Shown here in pieces: positions 1-8,051 of a stretch of 64,000 nucleotides of DNA. The position numbers and the translations under genes are program-made. How positions within the stretch are numbered: position 1 is the stretch's first letter; every line of letters starts with the position of its first letter. Source of the DNA: CAZPXZ01 sp965219495. Lineage in GTDB: Bacteria; Pseudomonadota; Alphaproteobacteria; Rhodobacterales; CAZPXZ01. Location: assembly GCA_965219495.1 (NCBI GenBank), contig OZ244777.1, forward strand, positions 2,108,001 to 2,172,000, given 5' to 3'. The notes below the pieces were generated by a model. It made no database searches. It had not been told where the DNA came from and saw nothing but the letters and a program-made list of their open reading frames with translations.

Positions 1-2
1 TA

Positions 3-932
3 CTGGTGAAACGGGGAACATTGAATCGCGGCGATATTTTCGTGGTCGGATCGCACTGGGGCCGGGCGCGTTCGATTCGCAACGACCGGCTTGAATCTGT
101 CGCGAGCGCCGGTCCTTCCGTTCCCGTCGAAATCGACGGGCTGGACGGAACGCCGGAAGCCGGCGATCAGCTGGTTGTAGTGGATTCGGAGGCGCGGGCC
201 AGGGAAATTGCCAAATACAGGGCCGACGCGGGAAAATTGACCGAGCTTTTCCCTGCAATCCGAGGCACGTTGGAAACCATGCTGAGCCGTGCAAAAGCAC
301 AGCGCGAATCCGGCCCCACCCGGCAGTTGCCGTTAGTGCTGAAGGCGGACGTGCGGGGCTCTGCCGAAGCGATTCTCCAGGCGTTGGCGAAAATCGGCAA
401 CGAAGACGTGGAAGTCGTGGTGCTGAGCTCGGGAGTGGGGGCAATTAACATTTCGGACATCACCCTTGCCGCCGCATCCGACGCACATGTGCTGGGCTTC
501 AACGTGCGTCCGGACGCCCAGGCCAGGGAAACGGCCCGGCAGTACCAGACCGTAGTTTCTTATCACTCGGTGATTTACGAACTGCTCGACCAGGTCACCG
601 GCCTGGCCTCCAACTTGCTCGCGCCGGAGATTCGCGAGAAAACGCTTGGGAATGCGGAGGTTCTCAAGGTGTTTTCGGTCAACCGCATCGGCTCGGTGGC
701 GGGTTGCCGTGTTACAAGAGGCATTGTGCGTAAAGGCGCAAGTGTCCGGCTGCTCCGCGGTTCCGCCGTGCTCTACAGCGGCAACCTAGCCTCGCTGAAG
801 CACCACAAGGACGATGTTCCTTCCGTGAACGCGGGCATGGAATGCGGCATGTCGTTGCAGAACCACAACGACATTCGCGAGGGAGACGCGATCGAGATTT
901 TTGAAACAGAGGAAATCGCGCGTTCGCTTTGA
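3..932 (+). CDS. infB: Translation initiation factor IF-2, C-terminal part (5' end outside window)
   Basis: The C-terminal ~310 residues of IF-2, the GTPase that places initiator tRNA on the 30S subunit. The frame is open to the left edge (CTG GTG AAA at 3), so the start and the G domain lie upstream. Visible are the end of domain II (GTLNRGDIFVVG) and the conserved C-terminal segment (LPLVLKADVRGSAEAI, VVLSSGVGAINISDI, FNVRPDA, then the second beta-barrel with GSVAGCRV and the closing GDAIEIFETEEIAR). The length and order match the family, and no frame damage is seen. It begins the infB-rbfA-truB-rpsO-pnp order common in proteobacteria. Confidence 0.97.
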   Translation: MVKRGTLNRGDIFVVGSHWGRARSIRNDRLESVASAGPSVPVEIDGLDGTPEAGDQLVVVDSEARAREIAKYRADAGKLTELFPAIRGTLETMLSRAKAQRESGPTRQLPLVLKADVRGSAEAILQALAKIGNEDVEVVVLSSGVGAINISDITLAAASDAHVLGFNVRPDAQARETARQYQTVVSYHSVIYELLDQVTGLASNLLAPEIREKTLGNAEVLKVFSVNRIGSVAGCRVTRGIVRKGASVRLLRGSAVLYSGNLASLKHHKDDVPSVNAGMECGMSLQNHNDIREGDAIEIFETEEIARSL

Positions 933-1293
933 CCCGCCTCCGCGGCCGCATTGTTGGGTTCCCACATAGCATCGAGCCTGGCTTGCGGCCAAGTCAGAGA
1001 TTGCGCGAATCGACGATCCGGCAGAAAACGCCGCCGCTCGTTTGCGTGGGAGAGTCCCGAACAGCGAAATGCGACTGCCGCGTTTCTTGCAAGCCCTCAG
1101 ATCGCTGGTGGCCGAATCGAAGCGGGCCGGGCGGAACGTTCGCGGGCGGGAAACCATTCGATCCACGCGCCACCCATCCCGCCGTTCACACGCTCCCACC
1201 GCAAGACGCCGGAAAGGCAGTTGCGCGCATACGGGAATACGGTACAGGATAAACGAGGACGGAGCCCAAGCGGAAGCCCGCTGGAGAACTACG
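933..1293. other. Non-coding stretch between infB and rbfA
   Basis: About 360 GC-rich bases. Open frames run through it on both strands, but none has a recognisable product or a good ribosome binding site. I see no terminator hairpin or RNA gene. Confidence 0.5.
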
Positions 1294-1659
1294 ATGATCG
1301 CAAGGCAGTCGCGCGAAGGTGGAACAACTCGCCGGCAGAAGCGCGCTGGCGAATACATTCGCCGAACAATCGGCGAAATGCTTGTAGGCTCGGAGTTCAG
1401 CGACCGCGAACTGGACGCGCTTTCGATCACGATTACCGAGGTGAGGGTTAGCGCGGACCTCCGGGAAGCGAAAGTGTTTTTCCTGCCGCTTGGCGGCGGA
1501 GATATCGAAGTCGCCAGGAAGGCGCTCGAGAGGAACCGCGGGGCCATGCAGCGCGCCGCAGCGTTCAAATTTGCTCCCCGGCTCAAATTTGTCGCGGATG
1601 CTTCTTTCGATCGTTCCGACCGAATTGACACGCTGATCGACGAGGTGTCCGCCCGCTGA
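1294..1659 (+). CDS. rbfA: 30S ribosome-binding factor RbfA
   Basis: Late-stage 30S maturation factor. 121 residues from the ATG at 1294, which has a GGAG at 1283-1286; the frame extends further upstream but that part does not resemble RbfA. Family features visible: RAGEYIRRTIGEML near the N-terminus, then the KH-type core with ITITEVRVSADLREAKVFF and the C-terminal LKFVADASFDRSDRI. The length is normal. In most relatives truB follows directly; here truB starts 2.3 kb downstream. Confidence 0.95.
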   Translation: MIARQSREGGTTRRQKRAGEYIRRTIGEMLVGSEFSDRELDALSITITEVRVSADLREAKVFFLPLGGGDIEVARKALERNRGAMQRAAAFKFAPRLKFVADASFDRSDRIDTLIDEVSAR

Positions 1660-2150
1660 CCTTGGCATAGGACTGCGCTTCGACACGCTCGCCTGCAGCA
1701 AGCACTGCAATGACACTGTCCGCAAATGACAACGTTGCGTGCAAGTTCCCCGCCAGAGCAATTCCACGTCTCCCTCTGGCACCGGAGAAGGCTGCATCAA
1801 TTCCCCGATCGGCCCCGCATCGTTTCTCACATGGACACGAAGCATTGATGAAGCCCGCTCCAGCGGCAATCGACCTCCGGGATCGTGCGATCAAAAGCAA
1901 ACTGCAAGGATGTTCCCTGGCGGCTTCCGCCGCGCTGACTCCTATTGGCGTCTTGCAACGGGCCATGCAAATCGATCTCAGACAGCGAGCTACATCGCTC
2001 TTGGAATTTCCCTATGGGAGGAGGAACCAAGATTCCAACCCAATTCGCATCGGAATGCCTGGAGAGTAGGACAACCATGTCTTCAAATGCCTATTGTGAC
2101 TTCCTCTGCTTTCCGTCACATTGCAATGTTACAAGATAAAGAAGGTTGCG
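1660..2150. other. Non-coding stretch after rbfA
   Basis: About 490 bases with no gene I recognise. It is the left part of the material that separates rbfA from truB. Base composition falls towards AT near 2120-2190, where the regulatory region of the following antitoxin gene begins. Confidence 0.5.
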
Positions 2151-2175
2151 ATAAACTAGTTGTATAAACTAGTTG
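2151..2175 (+). promoter_or_regulatory. Tandem palindromic operator upstream of phd-like antitoxin
   Basis: Two direct copies of ATAAACTAGTTG (2151-2162 and 2164-2175, period 13), each containing the perfect palindrome AACTAGTT. They lie 17 bases before the antitoxin start. Phd/YefM antitoxins usually repress their own promoter through short paired palindromes, so this is the expected operator; binding is inferred. Confidence 0.6.
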
Positions 2176-2191
2176 CATTGAAATTGGAGAC

Positions 2192-2431
2192 ATGATTGAG
2201 GTTGGGGCGTTTGACGCAAAAACGAATCTGTCTTCCTTGCTTGACAAGGTCAGTCGGGGTGAAGAAGTGCTCATCACCCGACACGGTCTCCCCGTCGCCC
2301 GCCTCGTTTCCGCTGCTCAAGTGAAACGGGACAGGACCGAGAGCGCCATTGAGAAGTTGCGCGTTCTTCGCGCAGACCTGAAGTTAAGTGGCCTCGACTG
2401 GAAAGAACTGCGTGATTGCCAGAGGCGATGA
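2192..2431 (+). CDS. Type II antitoxin, Phd/YefM family
   Basis: 79 residues with the Phd/YefM N-terminal fold signature FDAKTNLSSLLDKVSRGE followed by VLITRHGLPVARLV. It acts as a DNA-binding antitoxin for a PIN-domain toxin. The start at 2192 is preceded by TTGGAGA. Its stop codon overlaps the start of the downstream vapC frame (GATGAG at 2427-2432), the usual coupled arrangement. The gene itself looks intact although its toxin is broken, so it may persist as a free antitoxin or simple repressor. Confidence 0.88.
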   Translation: MIEVGAFDAKTNLSSLLDKVSRGEEVLITRHGLPVARLVSAAQVKRDRTESAIEKLRVLRADLKLSGLDWKELRDCQRR

Positions 2432-2845
2432 GCACGTTTGTTCTCGACTGTTCAGTTACCGTTGCCTGGTTGTTTGATCACGAGGCGACCCCTGAAACTC
2501 GAGGCAATTTTGGACCGACTGAAGGATGAAAGCGCCATCGTTCCTGATCACTGGCGCTTGCAAATTGGCAACGTGTTGGTGCAAGCAGAACGACGGAAAC
2601 GTATCGCCGTGGCGCAGATTGCCGCCTACTTGGATCTCTTGAACCAGCTAACAATCCATGTTGACTCTGAAACGGGAGATCGCGCGTTCCGAGAGATCTT
2701 GACGCTCGCAAGAACAGAAGGATTGACTACCTACGAGGCGGCGTATCTTGAACTGGCGATGCGGCGTGGAGTGCAGCTAGCAACGCAAGATGTGGCGCTT
2801 GTCCAAGCCGCCCATCGTGTCGGAGTCGAGACGCTACCAAAATAA
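2428..2845 (+). pseudogene. VapC-type PIN toxin, frameshifted and with changed catalytic acids
   Basis: Reading from ATG 2428 gives MSTFVLDCSVTVAWLF, a normal PIN N-terminus with the first catalytic Asp, but this frame ends at a TGA near 2529. The rest of the domain (EAILDRLKDE, VPDHWRLQIGNVL, AYLELAMRRG, LATQD) continues in the next frame to 2845, so a small indel lies near 2495-2510. In addition, the usual LEVAN Glu is Gln (LQIGN), and the usual YDAAY Asp is Glu (YEAAY). Two of the four conserved acids are therefore altered. The toxin is very probably dead. Confidence 0.85.
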
Positions 2846-2954
2846 AGTACGAACTCCGTTCAATTTCGCGGTGGGCCCGGACCAAATCTGAATCGGTATA
2901 CCCAAGGAAGAAGGCGCGATTTCTGAGGCGCATCGCTAGTTTTCCGCCGGCTCC

Positions 2955-3845
2955 CGCAGCGCAAGCACAGGTCGGTGAGGAGCTGGTTCCGGGGCGCCTC
3001 AAGCGGCAGATTCCGATAGACTTCCATGCACGGCAGATCATCGATTTCCTCCCGATTTTCCGGAAGTCGCAATCTGAACATTCGAAAATAGGCTTCGCGA
3101 AAATCTTCGTATGGACCACGCGACGGATTGGATTGCATAGCCCCCCTTGCACAAAGTCGAGAGAAATTCTGTGTGGCGGCACAGCATTTGTGAAGAACTC
3201 AACGCAAGTATCCAAGCGCAGATCTTCTTGTGCTACGGTGTCGGGATCATCGCAGGAAAGAGTGAGAATGCTGCCTGTTCGGATGCCAGCGTTTGCGGTC
3301 CACCCGAACAGGCGTTCCAAGCAAGGACCAATCTCACGGTAAGGGCCGACGTGGCGCACCCGCACTACGTCAATTTGTTCAAGATCCTCAACACGAATTC
3401 TCGTGTGGCCCATTCCTCTCAAAGGATGAATTTCCACACTGCTGGAACTTGGAAAGTACCTCACACTGACGTCCCCTTTGCCAAAGTTTGGAAGCGACCA
3501 GGCATTCCAGTATTGGCTGGGACTCAGCCCACAGGCTTGGCGGAGTGCGCATGAGAATTCTTCCGCCAATTTTTAACCGGCATCCAGCGTGCTTCAAGGA
3601 TACCAACCGACTCGCCACGGAGGCGATATACTGCGCGTCAAGTCGCAGTCGCCATACGATCCGCCGACAGATTTTCCGGTCTTGGCGCGGAACATGCGCC
3701 GGCACTGAAAGCGTGAGAGAGCAGCTTCGGCCACTACCTCTTCCGTCGAAAAGTCTAATCGAGGTTGCAAACGATGAATCCCGAAGTTCGATCGAGCCGG
3801 CGGTCGTTGGCCTCGGCAGTGGCAGACCGCATGGCCGGACCGAAT
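2955..3845 (-). pseudogene. AraC-type regulator with GyrI-like effector domain, multiply frameshifted
   Basis: Three blocks in different minus-strand frames line up with one AraC-GyrI protein. 3594-3848 holds the first HTH (EEVVAEAALSRFQCRRMFRAKTG). 3139-3569 holds the end of the second HTH (LRQACGLSPSQYWNAW), then a GyrI-like domain (VRVRHVGPYREIGPCLERL, ILTLSCDDPDTV). 2955-3138 holds its end (GPYEDFREAYFRMF, LTDLCL). At least two frameshifts separate the blocks. Intact relatives are small-molecule-responsive transcription regulators; this copy cannot make one. Confidence 0.75.
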
Positions 3846-3996
3846 CATTCCAGACGGTACCGTGCCTGACCAATCGTGCGTTTATTTGCACAGGACGAAT
3901 TCCCGGCCATACCCAATCCGGCGCTCGGTAGCCCGCTAGAAGGGACACGGCGGGAATCTGCATTCCCTGCGACGCAATCAAGATCGAGAGGCGGCA

Positions 3997-4896
3997 ATGA
4001 ACAGTGGCTGGCTCGTGCTCGACAAGCCCGAGGGTATCAGTTCCACCCGTGCGCTGGCGCGTGTTCGCAAGCTCCTCGGCATTCAAAAGGCAGGTCACGC
4101 CGGAACCCTCGATCCGTTTGCCAGCGGTGTGCTGCCGGTCGCATTCGGCGAAGCCACCAAGACTGTCCCCTACGCGATGGCAGGAAAGAAGCGGTATCGC
4201 TTCACGATCGTTTGGGGCGAGTCCCGCGACACGGACGACGCTACGGGCGAGACGTTGGAAAGTTCTACGGTCCGGCCTCCTCGCGAAGCGATTGAAGAAT
4301 GCCTCGTCCGGTTTACGGGCTGCATCCTTCAGCGTCCCCCTTCCTATTCTGCAGTGCATGTCTCCGGCAAGCGGGCTTACGAACTTGCCCGCCAGGGCGA
4401 GCGGCCTGAATTGAAACCTCGGCAAGTTCAAGTGGACTCGCTTCGACTCCTTGCTCTCGAAGACGGAACCCGGACCACATTCGAGATGCTGTGCGGCAAG
4501 GGTGTGTATGTCCGTTCGATCGCCCGGGACATGGGAATGGAGCTTGGATGTTTCGGATACGCGGCGGAGTTGCGGCGTCTCGCGTCTGGACCATTTACCG
4601 AAGACATGGCGATGACACTGGACGAAATCGAAAAAATCTGGGATAGTGCCGCCCGGCGCGAGAATCTTCTCCCGGTTTCGACAGGGCTGGACGACATCCC
4701 GGCTCTGCCGGTGACCAGTGAGGAGGCGCGCCTTCTTAGACGAGGACAGTCCGTTCGAGGCATGGATCCGGGGGTTCCGTGCGGTACGACCGCATGGGCG
4801 TCTCTGCTGGGTCAGCCAGTAGCGATTGGCGTTGTCCGGGAGGGACGGTTGCATCCGTCTCGCGTGTTTAATTTGCTGAGCGAGAAACAGGAGTAA
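3997..4896 (+). CDS. truB: tRNA pseudouridine-55 synthase TruB
   Basis: Makes pseudouridine at position 55 in the tRNA T-loop. 299 residues, start ATG with GAGGCGG just before it. The catalytic Asp is D39 in the motif HAGTLDPFASGVLP. Further family blocks are TKTVPYAMAGKKRYRF, PPSYSAVHVSGKRAYELAR and GVYVRSIARDMG; the C-terminal PUA-like tail is short. The stop is followed 3 bases later by rpsO, so the two are co-transcribed. Confidence 0.96.
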   Translation: MNSGWLVLDKPEGISSTRALARVRKLLGIQKAGHAGTLDPFASGVLPVAFGEATKTVPYAMAGKKRYRFTIVWGESRDTDDATGETLESSTVRPPREAIEECLVRFTGCILQRPPSYSAVHVSGKRAYELARQGERPELKPRQVQVDSLRLLALEDGTRTTFEMLCGKGVYVRSIARDMGMELGCFGYAAELRRLASGPFTEDMAMTLDEIEKIWDSAARRENLLPVSTGLDDIPALPVTSEEARLLRRGQSVRGMDPGVPCGTTAWASLLGQPVAIGVVREGRLHPSRVFNLLSEKQE

Positions 4897-4899
4897 CTG

Positions 4900-5169
4900 A
4901 TGTCGATACAACCAGCGCGCAAGCAGGAACTCATTGGCGAGTTCGGCGCACGGGAAGGCGATACAGGATCTTCGGAAGTGCAGATTTCCATTCTGACCGA
5001 GCGAATCTCAAACCTGACCGGACACTTCAAGGTGCATAAGCGGGACAATCACTCGCGACGTGGACTTCTAAGGCTCGTCTCGCGCCGGCGGCGCCTGCTC
5101 GACTACCTGAAGCGCCGTGACGAGGAACGATATCGCGCGATCATTTCCAGGCTCAACCTCCGCCGATAG
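4900..5169 (+). CDS. rpsO: 30S ribosomal protein S15 (uS15)
   Basis: 89 residues, the standard length. It binds the central domain of 16S rRNA. Recognised by GDTGSSEVQISILTERI, LTGHFKVHKRDNHSRRGLL and the closing YRAIISRLNLRR. AGGAG lies just before the start, inside the last codons of truB. It precedes pnp, an order conserved in many proteobacteria. Confidence 0.98.
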   Translation: MSIQPARKQELIGEFGAREGDTGSSEVQISILTERISNLTGHFKVHKRDNHSRRGLLRLVSRRRRLLDYLKRRDEERYRAIISRLNLRR

Positions 5170-5276
5170 TCGCGAACTGCGACCCCGTGGTACGAATGAG
5201 GCGTAGCTGCACGCCTTGGTTAGCCGCAACTGGATGCCCCAGTTAAACCATTCGCAGCGCATGCAAGGATATTCTG

Positions 5277-7637
5277 ATGTTCAATATTACCAGGAAGGAA
5301 CTGGACTGGGGCGGCCGCGCACTTGTCCTCGAAACGGGCCGCGTCGCAAGGCAAGCTGACGGAGCTGTACTCGCCTCCTACGGAGAAACTTCCGTTCTGG
5401 CGACAGTCGTCGCGAGCCGAAGCGCTTCGCCCGGCGTCGATTTCTTTCCCCTTACGGTCAACTACCAGGAAAAATACTTCGCCGCAGGCAAGATCCCCGG
5501 CGGCTTTTTCAAGCGGGAAGCGAGGCCGACCGAGAAAGAGGTGCTGACCTCCCGACTGATTGACCGGCCCATCCGGCCGCTTTTCGCGGACGGCTTCCAA
5601 AATGAGGTCCAGATCGTGGCGACCGTTTTGAGCCATGATCTGGACAACGATCCTGACATCGTCGCCATGATCGGCACTTCGGCGGCGATTGCGCTCGCAG
5701 GCCTGCCCTTCCAGGGGCCCATTGGCGCCGCCCGGGTCGGATACGCCAACGATGCGTACCTCCTTAATCCGTCGATTTCACTCCTGACGGGAAGCCTCCT
5801 CGATCTCGTGGTCGCGGGAACGGAAGGCGCGGTCATGATGGTGGAATCCGAGGCGCATGAACTCACCGAAGACGAGATGCTTGACGCAGTGATGTTCGGC
5901 CACGAGTCGATGCAACCGGTGATTTCAATGATCCGGGAATTGGCGCAGGATGCGGGAGTGGAACTATGGGAGCACGAGGCACCCGACCAGTCCGAGTTGA
6001 TGCGCAAAGTCGAAGGACTGGCGGAAGCTGGCATCCGCCAAGCGGTCGGAACGAATGAAAAAAGGGCCCGCCGCGAACAGCTTTCCGAGACTCAGGAAAA
6101 CACGACGGCCGCCCTCGTCGAGGAAGCCGGAGAAGATTCGAACGCGGTCGGAGACTGCCTGAAGGAACTCGAAAAGAAGATTGTTCGGAGCAACATCCTG
6201 AATTCCGGCCAGAGAATCGACGGGCGCGATCTTACGACGGTGCGGCCGATTGTCTGCGACGTCGGAGAATTGCCCCGACCGCACGGGTCGGCGCTCTTCA
6301 CTCGGGGTGAAACCCAAGCCCTTGTCGTTACGACTCTTGGCACCGGCGAAGACGAGCAGATCATGGATTCGCTGCACGCGAATTACCGGGAACGGTTCCT
6401 CCTGCACTATAATTTCCCGCCCTATTCCGTAGGCGAAGCGCGCCGGATGGGACCTCCCGGCCGCCGGGAAATCGGTCATGGCAAGCTCGCGTGGCGCGCG
6501 CTTCGGCCCATGCTTCCGGAAGTCGAGGAATTTCCCTACACCATTCGCGTGGTGTCGGAGATCCTGGAGTCGAACGGTTCGTCTTCCATGGCAACGGTCT
6601 GCGGGAGTTCGCTCTCGATGATGGATGCCGGAATTCCGCTCCGGAGACCCGTCGCCGGAATCGCGATGGGCCTGATTCTTGACGGCGGAGAATTCGCCAT
6701 TCTGACCGATATTCTCGGGGATGAGGACCACTTGGGCGACATGGACTTCAAGGTCGCGGGAACCGAACGTGGCGTTACTTCGCTACAGATGGATATCAAG
6801 GTTTCCGGCATCACCAGCGAGATCATGCGCGCTGCACTTGCTCAGGCAAAGGACGCCCGCATGCATATCCTGCGGGAAATGGCGAAAGCGCTTTCGGAAG
6901 GCCGCAAGGAGTTTTCGGCCTACGCGCCCCGGATCGAAATGATCACGATCCCGGTTGACAAGATTCGCGATGTCATCGGCGCGGGTGGAAAGACCATTCG
7001 GGCGATCGTCGACGAGACCGGCGCGAAGGTCGATGTCAACGACGATGGCATCGTGAAAATCGCCTCGGCCAACAAGGAGCAAATCGATGCGGCAAGACAG
7101 CGCATTCGCGCGCTTACCTCGGAACCTGAAGACGGCATAGTCTACGACGGCACCGTCGTGAAGGTTATGGACTTTGGAGCATTTGTGAATTTCTTCGGTC
7201 CGAAGGATGGCCTGGTTCATGTTTCGCAAATGGCCGATCACAGGGTTGGCTCCCCGTCGGAAGTCGTCGAGGAGGGACAAAGGGTCAAGGTCTTGAACAT
7301 GGGCACGGACGACCGCGGCCGGATCAGCCTTTCGATGAAAGCCGTCGACCAGGTAACCGGAGAAAAGATATCCAGATCTGGAGATTCGGATCGCCAGCGA
7401 CGAGAATTCAAGCCGTCCAGGGACGACGAACACCGCAGGGATCGCGGCCCCCGGGGGGATCGGGGAGACCGGGGGGACCGAGGAGACCGGGGAGACCGGG
7501 GAGATCGAGGAGATCGAGGAGACCGGGGAGATCGAGGAGATCGAGGAGACCGGGGAGATCGAGGAGACCGGGGAGATCGGGGAGACGGCGCGTTTCGGCG
7601 GCGACGGCGAAACCGAAACCCGCGATTCGACGACTGA
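5277..7637 (+). CDS. pnp: Polyribonucleotide nucleotidyltransferase with a 15-unit RGD tail
   Basis: 3'-5' phosphorolytic exoribonuclease of the degradosome. Two RNase PH domains (roughly residues 10-230 and 330-550; the second contains GDEDHLGDMDFKVAG with the metal-binding Asp residues), a KH domain (DKIRDVIGAGGKTIRAI) and an S1 domain (DGTVVKVMDFGAFVNFF, ISLSMKAV). The C-terminus is unusual: after the S1 domain there is an acidic/basic tail with fifteen consecutive Arg-Gly-Asp triplets ending in an Arg-rich stretch. Such tails are disordered and in some alphaproteobacteria bind RNase E, but a run of pure RGD this long is atypical. Confidence 0.97.
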   Translation: MFNITRKELDWGGRALVLETGRVARQADGAVLASYGETSVLATVVASRSASPGVDFFPLTVNYQEKYFAAGKIPGGFFKREARPTEKEVLTSRLIDRPIRPLFADGFQNEVQIVATVLSHDLDNDPDIVAMIGTSAAIALAGLPFQGPIGAARVGYANDAYLLNPSISLLTGSLLDLVVAGTEGAVMMVESEAHELTEDEMLDAVMFGHESMQPVISMIRELAQDAGVELWEHEAPDQSELMRKVEGLAEAGIRQAVGTNEKRARREQLSETQENTTAALVEEAGEDSNAVGDCLKELEKKIVRSNILNSGQRIDGRDLTTVRPIVCDVGELPRPHGSALFTRGETQALVVTTLGTGEDEQIMDSLHANYRERFLLHYNFPPYSVGEARRMGPPGRREIGHGKLAWRALRPMLPEVEEFPYTIRVVSEILESNGSSSMATVCGSSLSMMDAGIPLRRPVAGIAMGLILDGGEFAILTDILGDEDHLGDMDFKVAGTERGVTSLQMDIKVSGITSEIMRAALAQAKDARMHILREMAKALSEGRKEFSAYAPRIEMITIPVDKIRDVIGAGGKTIRAIVDETGAKVDVNDDGIVKIASANKEQIDAARQRIRALTSEPEDGIVYDGTVVKVMDFGAFVNFFGPKDGLVHVSQMADHRVGSPSEVVEEGQRVKVLNMGTDDRGRISLSMKAVDQVTGEKISRSGDSDRQRREFKPSRDDEHRRDRGPRGDRGDRGDRGDRGDRGDRGDRGDRGDRGDRGDRGDRGDRGDRGDGAFRRRRRNRNPRFDD
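7452..7586 (+). repeat. 15 x 9-bp tandem repeat coding (Arg-Gly-Asp)15 in pnp
   Basis: Fifteen in-frame copies of a 9-mer of the form CGR-GGR-GAY. Copies differ only at third positions (CGG/CGA, GGG/GGA, GAC/GAT), so the protein repeat is exact while the DNA has diverged. Slippage-prone: copy number may vary between strains, always in multiples of 9 and therefore in frame. Confidence 0.95.
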
Positions 7638-7825
7638 AATCGGGGGCCGCCAATGGATGGCATGCAGCATCGGGAACACAAAGTGAAGCCTGTTTCAGAG
7701 ACGGATGCAGTTCCCGAGCCTGCGGCGCCTCGCTCCCAGGCGCATGGTTCTCTTGCGCCGCCGACCCGGCAGCTACTACTTTTTCTGCATGGGAAAGCGT
7801 TCGGCAACGAATATGGAGGTTGACC

Positions 7826-8038
7826 ATGAACGATGAATTCAACATGTCTTTGCGAAAATTCCTCAAGCGTCTCGGCGTAACCGGCCAGCAGGCGATCGAG
7901 GAAGCCGTCCGTACCGCGCGATCCGGTGGCGGACTTGAGGAGGGCGAATCTCTTCCGGTCAAGGCGTCGATCCGAATCGAGTCGATCGGACTGGACCATA
8001 CCATTGAAGGCGAGATCCGCACCGGCGACCGAAACTAG
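7826..8038 (+). CDS. DUF6494 family small protein
   Basis: 70 residues from ATG 7826, preceded by TGGAGGT. The pattern FNMSLRKFLKRLGVTGQQAIE followed by a short beta-rich half (PVKASIRIESIGLDHTIEGEI) matches the small alphaproteobacterial family I know as DUF6494. Function unknown. It lies 13 bases upstream of mrp on the same strand and is probably co-transcribed with it. Confidence 0.75.
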   Translation: MNDEFNMSLRKFLKRLGVTGQQAIEEAVRTARSGGGLEEGESLPVKASIRIESIGLDHTIEGEIRTGDRN

Positions 8039-8051
8039 AGTTCGTTCCATC

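Noticed and set aside
3388..4911. 507-codon antisense open frame over truB
   Set aside because: It runs through truB and the AraC remnant without any recognisable domain.
5170..5276. Terminator between rpsO and pnp
   Set aside because: No hairpin followed by a T-run is visible.
7452..7586. Tandem repeat considered as a CRISPR array
   Set aside because: The units are 9 bp, contiguous and in frame with pnp; there are no spacers. No CRISPR array was seen in the window.
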